Assembly (NCBI GenBank): GCA_009692065.1
Contig: SHZY01000032.1
Location: 1-46,552 of the forward strand
Reading direction: 5' to 3'
From: Gemmataceae bacterium
GTDB taxonomy: Bacteria; Planctomycetota; Planctomycetia; Gemmatales; Gemmataceae
Length of the DNA: 46,552 bases
Position numbers and translations under genes: made by a program. Of this stretch, positions 16,559 to 25,622 are shown piece after piece. Position 1 is the first letter of the stretch. Each line of letters opens with the position of its first letter. The notes under the pieces are model-generated. The model did no database searches. It saw only the letters and a program-made list of their open reading frames with translations, and was not told the DNA's origin.

Positions 16559-17992
16559 ATGAAACATTTCACCATCTCCTGGATCGCCCTCGTGATTCTT
16601 GGTTGGCTTGCGCCCGTTCAAGCGCAGGAATCGGCTGCGGACCTCGTGGCCAAACTCGGCAGCCGCAACTATGCGGAGCGCGTGCAGGCAGCCAGGAAGC
16701 TTGAACTACTGGGAAAAGCCGCGCTGCCTGCGCTCGAAAAGGCGCTTGCGGCCGCGGACCTCGAGACCCGGCGGCGGTCCTTGCAGCTCATGGAGCGAAT
16801 CGAAGACTTGACGATGTTAGCTGCGCTGGTGACCCCGACATCCGTCCGGTTGCGTATCGACGACCTTCCCGTCAGCGATGCCGTGCGCGAAGTGGAAAAA
16901 CAGACCGGTCTCAACCTGGGCAACACTTCAAGAAGCGAGCGCATCACGCTTGATACCGGCGTCATGCCTTATTGGCAAGCATGGGGAAAATTCCGTGTCG
17001 CGGCGAAGCTGGCGGAAAGCGACTACGCGCTCCCAACTGCCAAGGTGAAGCCGATTGGCGAAGAGGAATCGCAACAATTGCGCGGCAAACTCGAGCGAGC
17101 GGAAATCACCATTCCGGCCGTGCCCTGGGCCCCGCAGCTTAATTTCAACGCTACGCCTTCCCACGATGCTTACTCGGTGGATGACCGCAACAGTATCCGT
17201 GTCCGCGTGAGATGGCATTCGCTGGACGAGTTTGGCGATCCATCGGCCCCGCACGGGATTTTCGCTGTCGAAGTGCGTGCGGAGCCGCGTCTTGAGCTTG
17301 CAGCGATTGCAAAAGTGGAGATTACGAAGGTCGTTGATGACGAAGGTCGCGAGCGGTCGGTGACGTCGAATCGCCTGTATCCGACTCCGGGTTCCGTTCA
17401 GGTTGCCAACCTCCTGGCCGCTTATGTGGGCGAAATCCAGTACGGCGGTTTGGTGCAGCTCAAGGCGATCGCGTGGCAGGGGCCGCCGTGTTCGCTCAAG
17501 GAAGTGCATGGCCGGGTCCGCGTGGACGTCACGGTCCGGCGTCGCATGCTGGAGATGCCGCAGGTACTCAAGGCCGCCGGCAAGCAAATGCGCGGCCATC
17601 AAGGGATTACCGTGAAAGTCCTGGAAGCAGAAGTGGCGGATGACGGCGAGGTCCACCTGCGGCTGCGGCTGGATCATCTGGAGAGCCTGACGCCGCAGAC
17701 GCTGGAGGAAAAGATCATCCGCATTCGGCCTGGGCTGACCGCCGTGCGTGGGCCGATGGACGTGGCACTGGAACGCCTGGAACTGGTCGGTCCCGCTGGC
17801 CAGAAGGCCAAGCTGGTGCAGTCACGCTATGAGCAAATCGAGGCCGGTAAAAGCTATGACGCGGTCTTGCGGTTTGCGATTCCTGGCGTGAATACCAATG
17901 ATCTGACGCTGGTGATGACGAAGGCGGCGCGCACGGTGCCGCTGGAGATACCGTTTCTGGTGCGCGACGTGAGGGCATTGGAAAAGAAGTGA
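16559..17992 (+). CDS. Secreted protein of unknown function, second of the tandem paralogous pair
   Basis: The product is 477 aa. The ATG at 16559 begins a signal peptide (MKHFTISWIALVILGWLAPVQAQ); the open frame from 16424 runs through the terminator and was not used. The helical segment GSRNYAERVQAARKLELLGK is followed by VRLRIDDLPVSDAVREVEKQ and RITLDTGVMPYWQAWGKFRV. Both align with the upstream gene, for example RISLDTG...FWQAF against RITLDTG...YWQAW. The C-terminal half is beta-rich with no Asn/Gly stretch. It is clearly a diverged duplicate, with function unknown. Confidence 0.75.
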   Translation: MKHFTISWIALVILGWLAPVQAQESAADLVAKLGSRNYAERVQAARKLELLGKAALPALEKALAAADLETRRRSLQLMERIEDLTMLAALVTPTSVRLRIDDLPVSDAVREVEKQTGLNLGNTSRSERITLDTGVMPYWQAWGKFRVAAKLAESDYALPTAKVKPIGEEESQQLRGKLERAEITIPAVPWAPQLNFNATPSHDAYSVDDRNSIRVRVRWHSLDEFGDPSAPHGIFAVEVRAEPRLELAAIAKVEITKVVDDEGRERSVTSNRLYPTPGSVQVANLLAAYVGEIQYGGLVQLKAIAWQGPPCSLKEVHGRVRVDVTVRRRMLEMPQVLKAAGKQMRGHQGITVKVLEAEVADDGEVHLRLRLDHLESLTPQTLEEKIIRIRPGLTAVRGPMDVALERLELVGPAGQKAKLVQSRYEQIEAGKSYDAVLRFAIPGVNTNDLTLVMTKAARTVPLEIPFLVRDVRALEKK

Positions 17993-18042
17993 GAGCTTGC
18001 CGACGCTGGCAAGGCGCCACACGAGCGCGAAGCCACACTCGG

Positions 18043-18085
18043 AAAAAAAGAAACAACTCGCTTGACGTACTAGTCAAGCGAGTTG
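18043..18085 (-). terminator. Intrinsic terminator of the minus-strand Tyr/Pro/Gly-rich gene
   Basis: CAACTCGCTTGAC (18054-18066) and GTCAAGCGAGTTG (18073-18085) form a perfect 13-bp stem with a 6-nt loop. Read on the minus strand it is followed by TTTCTTTTTTT. It lies about 30 nt beyond the stop of the minus-strand gene. Confidence 0.85.
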
Positions 18086-18112
18086 CCGGAATGGACTTCA
18101 AGCGTTGGAATT

Positions 18113-18661
18113 CTAGTAGCCGGTGGGCATCATGCCCGGACCGCCGCCGCCGGGGAAACCGCCGGGCATGGGGCCGCCGAAACCGCCGGGCATGGGGCCG
18201 CCGAAACCGCCGGGCATGGGGCCGCCGCCGTAGGTCGGGAAGCTTTGGAACGCGCCCGGAGGCGGGAAGCCAGGACCGCTGGGAGCGCCGGACAGCGTCT
18301 GGTTCGGGACCGCCCAGTTCATGGTCGGGCTGACGAAGACCGGCGCGAACTGAACTCGCTGTGAGCCGCCGCCTGGGCCGCCCATGCCGGTGTTGATCTG
18401 GTAGCCATGGTTCTTGTAGTACGCGACCCAGTCGATGCGGTCGAGCATGCCATAATAGCGGCGTAGGGCGTCGTAGTAATCGTGCCAGAATCGCTGCAGG
18501 CGTTCTTCTTCAACGCTCATGTAGGGATTGCGCTTGGCGAAGATGTTCCACCACGGTTGATAGCCGCCGTAGTGCGCGCTGCCCCAGTCCGCGTTTGCCG
18601 ATTCAGCCGTCGCCATCGCCATGCCCATGCAGGCGACCAAAAGACATGCGAAACGTTTCAT
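18113..18661 (-). CDS. Secreted Tyr-rich protein with Pro/Gly repeat tail
   Basis: The product is 182 aa from the ATG at 18661, which has AAAGGAG upstream and starts a signal peptide (MKRFACLLVACMGMAMATAESANA). The mature N-terminal part is aromatic (YGGYQPWWNIFAKRNPYMS, FWHDYYDALRRYYGMLDRID). The tail is Pro/Gly/Met-rich and holds three exact copies of an eight-residue unit, GGPMPGGF. There is no cysteine in the mature part and no catalytic motif. It may be a small envelope or matrix protein. I do not know a named family. An ATG at 18916 would add 85 residues without similarity to anything and was rejected. Confidence 0.72.
   Translation of the reverse strand: MKRFACLLVACMGMAMATAESANADWGSAHYGGYQPWWNIFAKRNPYMSVEEERLQRFWHDYYDALRRYYGMLDRIDWVAYYKNHGYQINTGMGGPGGGSQRVQFAPVFVSPTMNWAVPNQTLSGAPSGPGFPPPGAFQSFPTYGGGPMPGGFGGPMPGGFGGPMPGGFPGGGGPGMMPTGY
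18156..18227. repeat. Three exact 24-nt tandem copies within a coding sequence
   Basis: The unit begins AAACCGCCGGGCATGGGG and is repeated at 18156-18179, 18180-18203 and 18204-18227. It encodes GGPMPGGF in the minus-strand gene. Identity at every base suggests recent expansion. Confidence 0.85.
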
Positions 18662-19036
18662 TGCGACTCCTTTAGAGGGTGACCCCGAAACCGTGCCGAA
18701 CCCGTGACGCAAACGCCCGATCCTTGACGCAAAGACCCGCTTGCATCGGCTGGCCTGACGGCACTTCCATGCGTGTTTTGTCGCTAATCGGCGTTCTTGT
18801 CTTGGCGCGAGCGCCGTATTCAGCACAACTAGCATCGGCTGAATCCTCCGCAAACTCCCGAAAAAATTCCCTTTCTCTGTAATGCTTTTTTCGCTTTTTT
18901 CTTCGCCCACCCGCAAAGTTTCGCTGAATTGCCCTTGTTGCCAGAGTGGATTTATCCGAGCCTTAGCGCCAGCGAAGGGCCGCGTAATGCCCCTCGCTGG
19001 CGCTAAGGCGAGGAGGACGGGAACATAGAATGCGGC
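18662..19036. other. Intergenic region between the Tyr-rich gene and thiL
   Basis: About 375 bp. The part next to 18661 should carry the promoter of the Tyr-rich gene, but no clear consensus was found. A long palindrome is at 18961-19008, close to the thiL stop. Frames here show no protein features. Confidence 0.4.
18961..19008. repeat. Long palindrome (CCTTAGCGCCAGCGA arms)
   Basis: Arm 18961-18980 (CCTTAGCGCCAGCGAAGGGC) and arm 18989-19008 are inverted with one mismatch and an 8-nt loop. It lies about 28 nt past the thiL stop and has no adjoining T-run. The arms resemble the TTAGCGCC core of the main family and the element at 31474-31517. Confidence 0.8.
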
Positions 19037-19963
19037 TCAGGAAAATCGATGTGTGTACCCGCGTGGCTCGATGCAGCGGCGCTGGCCGGCTTCTTCCAGC
19101 AGCAGCACGCGTTCGGTGATGAATTCGCCGGCGTGCGCCAGCGTGATTCCATCGATGGGCTGCGATTTTAGCAAGCGGGCCCCGTCGCCTGGATCGACCG
19201 CAAACGCCAGCTCGAAGTCTTCGCCGTCACTGAGGGCGTGATCCAACGGCGTCTTGCCGTCGCTCATTCTCAAGGCCGCCTCGCTGATCGGAATCCCGTC
19301 GGCAAACAGCACGGCGCCACAGCCGCTCTCCTCGCAAATGTGGAACGTGTCCGCGGCAAGCCCGTCGCTGATGTCGATCATGGCGTGAATGGGAGCATGC
19401 TGCTGAAGGAGCAGGGCCTCCTTGACGCGCGGCGTGAAATCGAGGTGTTTACCGAGGATGCTGCCGCCCAGGGGGCCGGTGACGACGAGCCAATCGCCTG
19501 GCCTGGCGCCCTGGCGACGGATCGTCCCTTGCGGCCCTGGATCGCCCAGGAGTGTCACATTGATCACGAGCCCGCCGGTCCAGGTGTTGGTGTCGCCGCC
19601 GGGTATTGAAGTGTCAAAACGATCCGCCATCTCGCGCAGGCCGGCGTAGAGTTCCTCGGCAAAGCCCAGGGACGGCCGTCCCTGGGCTTCCGATAAAGCG
19701 ACGCTGACGAAAGCCGCGATCGGCTTGCCCCCCATCGCTGCGATGTCGCTCAGGTTGGCAGCCATCGCCTTGCGGCCAACGCGGCGTGGGCCAACTTCGG
19801 CAAGGATGAAGTCGACTCCCTCCATCAGCATGTCCGTCGTCACGAGCATCGGCCGTCCGGTCGTCGTGCCGACGACCGCGCAATCATCCCCCGGCCCGAT
19901 GAGGATGCGCGGGCAAGATGGGGTTTGCTGGCGGATCCAGCGGATGTAGTCTAATTCTCCCAT
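19037..19963 (-). CDS. thiL: Thiamine-monophosphate kinase
   Basis: The product is 308 aa. It phosphorylates thiamine monophosphate to thiamine diphosphate with ATP. The ATG at 19963 (MGELDYIRWIRQQTP) matches the usual ThiL N-terminus and has GGAAAG upstream; the ATG at 20038 adds non-conserved residues. Family motifs seen are LIGPGDDCAVV, VTTDMLMEGVDF, RVGRKAMAANLSDIAAMGG, GGDTNTWTG, MIDISDGLAADTFHICEESG and LSDGEDFEL. No other thiamine genes are nearby. Confidence 0.93.
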   Translation of the reverse strand: MGELDYIRWIRQQTPSCPRILIGPGDDCAVVGTTTGRPMLVTTDMLMEGVDFILAEVGPRRVGRKAMAANLSDIAAMGGKPIAAFVSVALSEAQGRPSLGFAEELYAGLREMADRFDTSIPGGDTNTWTGGLVINVTLLGDPGPQGTIRRQGARPGDWLVVTGPLGGSILGKHLDFTPRVKEALLLQQHAPIHAMIDISDGLAADTFHICEESGCGAVLFADGIPISEAALRMSDGKTPLDHALSDGEDFELAFAVDPGDGARLLKSQPIDGITLAHAGEFITERVLLLEEAGQRRCIEPRGYTHRFS

Positions 19964-20121
19964 GGGATAGATTCTTTCCAATTTACGGGCCAGGTAGCTT
20001 GTGGCGTTTCTGCCAGCTTTGCGGTACAATACAATCACCTAAGCGAACTCCGGCCAAGATTTCCTCAAGTTTGTGCCCATTCCCACCGCGGGGGGGGCGA
20101 AAGTGTTGTAAAATTTACCTG

Positions 20122-20192
20122 CCAGCCCCGCGCGCAAGCGTGGGGGTTCATGCCCCGGACGAGCCGATCCCCACGCTTGCGCGTGGGGCTGG
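20122..20192. repeat. Long palindrome upstream of the WD40 gene
   Basis: Left arm 20122-20146 (CCAGCCCCGCGCGCAAGCGT plus GGGGG) and right arm 20169-20192 are inverted with about two mismatches around a 22-nt loop. It is about 37 nt before the WD40 ATG. There is no T-run. Confidence 0.75.
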
Positions 20193-20228
20193 TTGGTTAA
20201 AATCATTCTATGCTCCGGTGACGCTCGC

Positions 20229-22058
20229 ATGACCACCGCCACGATCGCGCAACAACCGTTCAAGAACAAGTTTACCTTCGGCGAGTCCAAGCTCCGTACC
20301 GATGGCGACGTGCTACTGGTAGCCTTCGGCAAGGACGGCTGGCTCTATTCCGTCGAGGAACTCGGCATTTTGCGGAAGTGGAATCCGGCTTCCGGTGAGC
20401 AGCTCGATTGCACGCCATTGAGCGACATGGAAACGCTGTGGGCATTCAGCGCCGACGGCCGCGTGCTCGCCTCCGCCAGCGACGAACTGGTCATCTGGGA
20501 CGCGGTCGCCGGGCAATTGTTGACGTCGATCCCGCAGCATTGCTGGATAACGGCCCTGGCGTTTCATCCCGATTCGAGTTTCATCGCGACGGGCGACGAC
20601 GATGGGGCCATTCACTACTTCGATGCGCCGGGCCATCATCCGGTCTTCGAAAAGGGCTTCGCCTACCACAAGAAAGCGATCAGCGCGTTGGCGATCAGCC
20701 CCGACGGCAAAAAGCTTGCCGCGGCCAGCGAAGACAAGCAGGTCACTGTCTGGGACCTTGTCACAGGCAAGTACATTGGCTGTCTGTCGGGCCATACCGA
20801 TCGTATTCCGGCGCTCGCCTGGCATCCGAGCAGCAAGTTCCTTGTCTCCGCCGGTTGGGACACGACCGCCCGCGTGTGGGACGCCGACACGCTGCAGCCC
20901 GTTATCCTGCTGAATACGCACGGCACCCAGGTCAACGCGCTCGCCTTCAGCCGCGACGGGCGCTGGCTGGCCTGTGCCGATTCAACGCACACTATTCACG
21001 TGTGGGACTTTACCACGAAGAAGACGGTCCACAAGCTCAAGGTCCCCGAGGCCGAATTGCGTTCGCTCGCCTTCAGCCCGGACGGCAAATACCTTGCCTG
21101 TAACGGCGATCGCATCCTGCATCTGTGGAATCCAGAAACCGGCAAGTCTTACGCCGACCTTGGCCCACGCCCGGTCGCCAAGACTTCGGTGTCGGTCCAT
21201 GCCGATGGCGCCAAGCTGCTCACCAACGGCGGCGGGAGCATGGTCCGCGTCTGGAATACCTCCTCGCGGCAGCCGATCACCACGCTAGATTCCGCCGATC
21301 CGATCAACGCCATCGCCTTCAGCCCAGACGGCAAGTGGATCACCAGTTCCATCGGCAAGCGCATTCGGCTCTACGATGCCACCGGGAAGTTCATCGCCGA
21401 CTGGGAAGATCTGGCCGATGCCCCCATCACAACCATCGCGTTCAGTGGCGATTCTTCGCTCCTGGTTTCCGCCGCCCGCGAAGGCCTCTCTGCCATCGTC
21501 TGGCGCGTCGCCGACGGTGAGCCGATCTTGCTTATCCCGGATGCACTCGACGGTTGTTCCATCGAAGCAGTCGCTTTTCACCCGGACAACAAGCAAGTCG
21601 TGATCGGCGGCGTCGATGCGCTGGCGACGACGACGACCGGCAACGATGGCCAAATCAGCATCTGGAACATCGACCAGCGGGTCGAAATCACCACCTTCCT
21701 GGATGGCACGACGGCCCTAGCTGTTCATCCTTCCGGTGATATCCTCGCCACCACGACCCTCGATCGTTCCATCTTCACCTGGGATCTGCATCTCAAACAA
21801 CTTCTGCAGGAACTTGTCGGTCACGATGGCCCCGTCAATTGCCTTGCTTTTAGCCCCGATGGCAACTGGCTCGCCTCTGGCAGTGAAGACCTGACCTTGC
21901 GCATCTGGGACGCCAAGGGGCGCGAACAGGTCGCCCTCGAAATGGAAAGCCAGGTCACCAGCGTCGCGTTTTCCGCCGACGGAAACTTCCTCTACACCGG
22001 GCACGCCAACACGACTTGCAGCCAGATTCAACTCCCCGATCTGCTGCAACGGAAATAG
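20229..22058 (+). CDS. WD40 repeat protein, probably cytoplasmic
   Basis: The product is 609 aa from the ATG at 20229 (MTTATIAQQPFKNKFTF), with no signal peptide or membrane segment. At least ten WD40 units cover almost the whole length, for example ALAISPDGKKLAAASEDKQV, ALAWHPSSKFLVSAGWDTTA, SLAFSPDGKYLACNGD and CLAFSPDGNWLASGSEDLTL. This is enough for two seven-bladed propellers. It probably acts as a scaffold. The Ser/Thr kinase gene follows on the same strand, and WD40-kinase links are common in planctomycetes, so a signalling role is a reasonable inference. Confidence 0.88.
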   Translation: MTTATIAQQPFKNKFTFGESKLRTDGDVLLVAFGKDGWLYSVEELGILRKWNPASGEQLDCTPLSDMETLWAFSADGRVLASASDELVIWDAVAGQLLTSIPQHCWITALAFHPDSSFIATGDDDGAIHYFDAPGHHPVFEKGFAYHKKAISALAISPDGKKLAAASEDKQVTVWDLVTGKYIGCLSGHTDRIPALAWHPSSKFLVSAGWDTTARVWDADTLQPVILLNTHGTQVNALAFSRDGRWLACADSTHTIHVWDFTTKKTVHKLKVPEAELRSLAFSPDGKYLACNGDRILHLWNPETGKSYADLGPRPVAKTSVSVHADGAKLLTNGGGSMVRVWNTSSRQPITTLDSADPINAIAFSPDGKWITSSIGKRIRLYDATGKFIADWEDLADAPITTIAFSGDSSLLVSAAREGLSAIVWRVADGEPILLIPDALDGCSIEAVAFHPDNKQVVIGGVDALATTTTGNDGQISIWNIDQRVEITTFLDGTTALAVHPSGDILATTTLDRSIFTWDLHLKQLLQELVGHDGPVNCLAFSPDGNWLASGSEDLTLRIWDAKGREQVALEMESQVTSVAFSADGNFLYTGHANTTCSQIQLPDLLQRK

Positions 22059-22244
22059 GATGAACCACGAGGACACGGGGAGTGAAAGCAACGAACCCTG
22101 GCTATGCCGCGATCGTACAGGTCGCAGAGAAAAACTGGGGCCTCGCCGGGGATCCGCGGAAATCACAATGAATGCCGCGGCTTCCAATCCTCTTTTCTTT
22201 CCCCGGGTCCCCCGTGGGGTGGTTCTTTTTCAGCGAAAGCCGCG

Positions 22245-23963
22245 ATGGACAACGCGATCCAACCCACTGATCGATTGGCCGCACCTACCGCCAACCTCGC
22301 CGACGAGGTCGATTGGACCGGACAGGTGCTGGGGGAATTTCGCCTGATGTACCGCATCGGCCGCGGCGGCATGGGGCAGGTCTATCTCGCCGAACAAACC
22401 TCACTCAAACGCAAGGTTGCGCTGAAGCTGCTGCACCCCGAGCTCGCTTCCAACGAGCGTTCGCTCTTGCGTTTCAAGGCCGAGGCCGAGAATGTCGCCC
22501 GCGCCACGCACGCCAACATCGTGCAGATCTACACCATCGGCCAGGCCAACGGCATCAACTACATCGCACTCGAATATGTCGAAGGCAAGAACCTGCGCGA
22601 GTACCTCGAGAAAAAAGGGACGCCCGAGCTATCCCTTGGTTTGCACATCATGGCCCAGGTTGCGGCGGCCTTGCAGCGTGCGAGCGAGCTCGGCATCATT
22701 CATCGCGACGTCAAGCCGGAGAACATCCTGCTGACGAAAAAGGGCGAGGTGAAGGTTGCCGACTTCGGCCTGTCACGCTGCTTTGCCGAAGAATCGCAGC
22801 AATCGATCACGCAGAGTCAAGTGACGATGGGGACTCCGCTCTACATGAGCCCCGAGCAGGTCGAATGCAAGACCGTCGATACGCGTACCGACATCTACTC
22901 GTTCGGTGTCACCTGCTACCACATGTTCGCCGGCACGCCGCCGTTCAAGGGCAACTCGCCGATCGAGGTCGCCTATCAGCACGTCCACAAGGATCCAGAG
23001 CCCTTGAGTGAAATCCGCCCGGATCTGCCCGCCGACTTGTGTGCGATCATTCAGAAGATGATGGCGAAGAAACCGGAGGAACGCTATCAGAACGCTCGCG
23101 AAATCCGGCGCGACATCAATCGCCTGCGCGAAACGTTGAACCTCGGCGCCGTGGCGGCGATCTCGATTTCCTCGTCGTTCATCGGCTCGCCAGCCGAGGC
23201 TCTTCGCAACATCGCCACCCAACCTTTCGGCGCGGCGACTGCCGTAACAGATCGAAGAGAGCGCCCCTGGCGGGTACGAACCATCTTGACCGGGGCCGTG
23301 CTCTTGGCTCTGGCGATCGGGCTGACCGCTGGCTGGTATCAAAACCAGCCCCCAGCGCAAGCGATTGGACAGGTCAAGCCCGCGGACCCTGTCGCCAAGG
23401 AAAAGAAGCCCACCCTGAAGGAGCGCGAGAAGGAATTGCGGCAACGCGTCGAGGAGAACCTCAAACCGGAAAGTCAGCTCGACGTGGTCTCCGGCCTGAA
23501 AGCGTGCACCGATATGGGGCTTTTCTATCTCAAGTACCGCCAGCTCAAGGAAGCCGACGACCACTTCCAGGATATCCGCAAGCCGGAGCGCAACGTTCCC
23601 GCCTACCGCTTTCTGGGCAGGCTTGGCCACGCCATGGTGCTCGCTTTCAAGGACGAGACCGCGGCTTCGAACAAGGAGTTTGTCGATTTCTTCGCCGGCA
23701 TCGAAAAATTCGAGGCCCGTGTCGGCGTGGGGCCGTTCCCCAAGATCGATCGGACCAAGGGCGAAAAGTTTATCGCCCTCAAGGACGAGATCGAGGTCTA
23801 TCGATTCCTGTGGAAGGAGAATCACGCCTCGATCCGCGAGGTCGCCGCCAAGGCGCTCAACCACAACCACGCCAATGACCCGAAGGGCTTCCCGGAAAAG
23901 CTCGATGGCTACCGCTTCCCGCCGCGGCCAACGCTGAAGGGGCCCGCGGGGCCGATTCCCTAA
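22245..23963 (+). CDS. Hanks-type Ser/Thr protein kinase with one transmembrane segment
   Basis: The product is 572 aa from ATG 22245; an upstream ATG at 22104 runs through repeat-like DNA. The kinase domain covers about residues 30-300. Visible motifs are IGRGGMGQVYLAE (ATP loop), VALKLLHPE with the catalytic Lys, IIHRDVKPENILL (catalytic loop near 153), VADFGLS, and MGTPLYMSPEQ for the activation segment end. A transmembrane helix, ILTGAVLLALAIGLTAGWY, is near residue 346. The remaining ~200 residues are charged and helical (LKEREKELRQRVEENLK) and are probably on the outer side of the membrane. All catalytic residues are present, so it is likely active. It follows a WD40 protein on the same strand. 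Confidence 0.92.
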   Translation: MDNAIQPTDRLAAPTANLADEVDWTGQVLGEFRLMYRIGRGGMGQVYLAEQTSLKRKVALKLLHPELASNERSLLRFKAEAENVARATHANIVQIYTIGQANGINYIALEYVEGKNLREYLEKKGTPELSLGLHIMAQVAAALQRASELGIIHRDVKPENILLTKKGEVKVADFGLSRCFAEESQQSITQSQVTMGTPLYMSPEQVECKTVDTRTDIYSFGVTCYHMFAGTPPFKGNSPIEVAYQHVHKDPEPLSEIRPDLPADLCAIIQKMMAKKPEERYQNAREIRRDINRLRETLNLGAVAAISISSSFIGSPAEALRNIATQPFGAATAVTDRRERPWRVRTILTGAVLLALAIGLTAGWYQNQPPAQAIGQVKPADPVAKEKKPTLKEREKELRQRVEENLKPESQLDVVSGLKACTDMGLFYLKYRQLKEADDHFQDIRKPERNVPAYRFLGRLGHAMVLAFKDETAASNKEFVDFFAGIEKFEARVGVGPFPKIDRTKGEKFIALKDEIEVYRFLWKENHASIREVAAKALNHNHANDPKGFPEKLDGYRFPPRPTLKGPAGPIP

Positions 23964-24268
23964 CTTGGACCGCGTTCCGGTGGTCCAGACTTGAATTGCG
24001 TGGATGGCCTTTCTTGGATCGTGATTAACTCCTCGATCCTCTGCAAACGCATTATTTCTCGGCGGATCTCATCCAGGTTTTCTTTGATCGTCCCAACCGC
24101 ACTGAAGACCGCGCAGATCGCGGCTACGGGTAGCGCTCCCATGATCGAAAAGACGAGATTTACCCCACGATCCGGACCACCGTGCGGCCAAGCCATCTGG
24201 AACATCGCACAGAATACGAGAAATCCGACGATCGCGCCAATCGCAGCCCAGATGATCATTCGAGGCAT
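23960..24268 (-). CDS. Small membrane protein with helical tail
   Basis: The product is 102 aa. Two hydrophobic segments (IIWAAIGAIVGFLVFCAMF and VFSIMGALPVAAICAVFSAV) are followed by a charged helix (IKENLDEIRREIMRLQRIEE) that could form a coiled coil. The start has AGGAGTG at good spacing. Its last codons overlap the 3' end of the convergent kinase gene by 4 nt. No family is recognised. Confidence 0.65.
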   Translation of the reverse strand: MPRMIIWAAIGAIVGFLVFCAMFQMAWPHGGPDRGVNLVFSIMGALPVAAICAVFSAVGTIKENLDEIRREIMRLQRIEELITIQERPSTQFKSGPPERGPS

Positions 24269-24289
24269 GATGACACTCCTTGCGGCAGA

Positions 24290-25606
24290 TTACGATGGAC
24301 CTGCCAGCCGCCGCACCAACTCTAGTCCTTCTTCGCGTGTCTTGATCGTCCCATCCAACTGAGCCTCGCGCACTGCATCCAGCAATTCCTTGTAGCGCGG
24401 CCCTGGCTGGATGCCCGTCTGCATCAGGTCGTGCCCCGTCACCAGTGGCGGTGGGTTCAGATCTTGCGGCGACCACTGGTGCAGCAATTGTTCGCAGTAT
24501 TCAACATGTTCAATGCTCTTGGGCGTCGCCAGCGCGTCGGCTCGGTGCAGCGCGAGCAGTTCGTGGATGCCCGGATCGCTCAGGATCACTTTGAGCTTGC
24601 TGGGCCGCATCTTCTTGGCGTCGGCCAGGTACTGGTGTTTCTCGACGAGCCAGACGATCCGCTCTCGCTCGGCGTTCGAGAGTTTTAGCCTTAGTGCGAT
24701 CTCGTCGGCCATGCGCGCGCCGACGTGCTCGTGGTGATAGAAGGTGTAACGGTCCGCTGTGCGATTTGCCGTCGGCGGCTTGCCGATGTCGTGTAAGAGC
24801 GTGGCCATCGCCAATGGGAACGACGCGTCAGGGCCGATCAAATCCAGCACGCGCATTACGTGGTCCCACAGATCGCCGGTGGGCTTGTCCGGCAGTCCCT
24901 TCATCGGCACGATCTCCGGCAGCACCGGCTCGGCCAATCCCAGGTCCATCAGGAGATTCAGGCCACGGACCCGGCGAGAGTGCACCAGAAGTTGCCGCAG
25001 TTCCTCAGCAATACGCTCGGCGCTTACAACCGGCAGTTGGCTCGCCATCGCTTGGATGGCTGTTTGTGTCTGCGGCTCGATCGCCAATTCGAAGCGTGTG
25101 GCGATGCGCACGGCCCGCAAGAGGCGCAGCTTGTCTTCTTGAAAACGCACGGCCGGGTCGCCGATGGCACGGAGGATGCGTGCATGCAGGTCGTTCTGTC
25201 CGCCGACGAAGTCGTGAAGTTCGCCCTTGATAGGATCGAAGAACATGCCGTTGACGGTGAAATCGCGGCGCAGGGCATCCTCGCGGGCCGAGGCGAAGAC
25301 CACCTGATCGGGCCGCCGGCCGTCGGAGTAGCCGCCGTCGGTGCGAAAGGTCGCGACTTGAACCTTGAGATTGTTGCCGTTCTCGCGCGGGCCAAGCACT
25401 TCGACGACGCCGAAGGTGGCGCCGATGGCAATCGTCCGGCGAAACAAGTTTTGCACCGCCTCCGGGACCGCGTTGGAGGCAACGTCGTAGTCCTTCGGCG
25501 TAAGTCCGAGCAATTCATCGCGCACGCACCCGCCGGCCCAGAGGGCCTGATGGCCGGCGTCTTGCAGCAGCTTGACAACAGAGATGGCGAACTCGCGTTC
25601 GGTCAT
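24290..25606 (-). CDS. cca: CCA-adding-type tRNA nucleotidyltransferase with HD domain
   Basis: The product is 438 aa. The N-terminal nucleotidyltransferase head has AGGCVRDELLG and KDYDVASNA (the catalytic D.D), then RRTIAIGATFGVVEV, RRDFTVNGMFFDP and LRLLRAVRIATRFELAIE. The HD domain follows, with TLLHDIGKPPTANRT and FYHHEHVGARMADEI. It adds or repairs the 3' CCA of tRNA. A related poly(A) polymerase or A-adding role cannot be excluded from sequence alone. The small membrane protein gene lies 21 nt beyond the stop on the same strand. Confidence 0.88.
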   Translation of the reverse strand: MTEREFAISVVKLLQDAGHQALWAGGCVRDELLGLTPKDYDVASNAVPEAVQNLFRRTIAIGATFGVVEVLGPRENGNNLKVQVATFRTDGGYSDGRRPDQVVFASAREDALRRDFTVNGMFFDPIKGELHDFVGGQNDLHARILRAIGDPAVRFQEDKLRLLRAVRIATRFELAIEPQTQTAIQAMASQLPVVSAERIAEELRQLLVHSRRVRGLNLLMDLGLAEPVLPEIVPMKGLPDKPTGDLWDHVMRVLDLIGPDASFPLAMATLLHDIGKPPTANRTADRYTFYHHEHVGARMADEIALRLKLSNAERERIVWLVEKHQYLADAKKMRPSKLKVILSDPGIHELLALHRADALATPKSIEHVEYCEQLLHQWSPQDLNPPPLVTGHDLMQTGIQPGPRYKELLDAVREAQLDGTIKTREEGLELVRRLAGPS

Positions 25607-25622
25607 GATAATGGAGAATCAT

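Noticed and set aside
18156..18227. Possible CRISPR-like array
   Set aside because: Three contiguous 24-nt copies with no spacers, in frame within a coding sequence.
20025..20030. TACAAT as -10 box for the WD40 gene
   Set aside because: No -35 at good spacing and almost 200 nt from the start codon.
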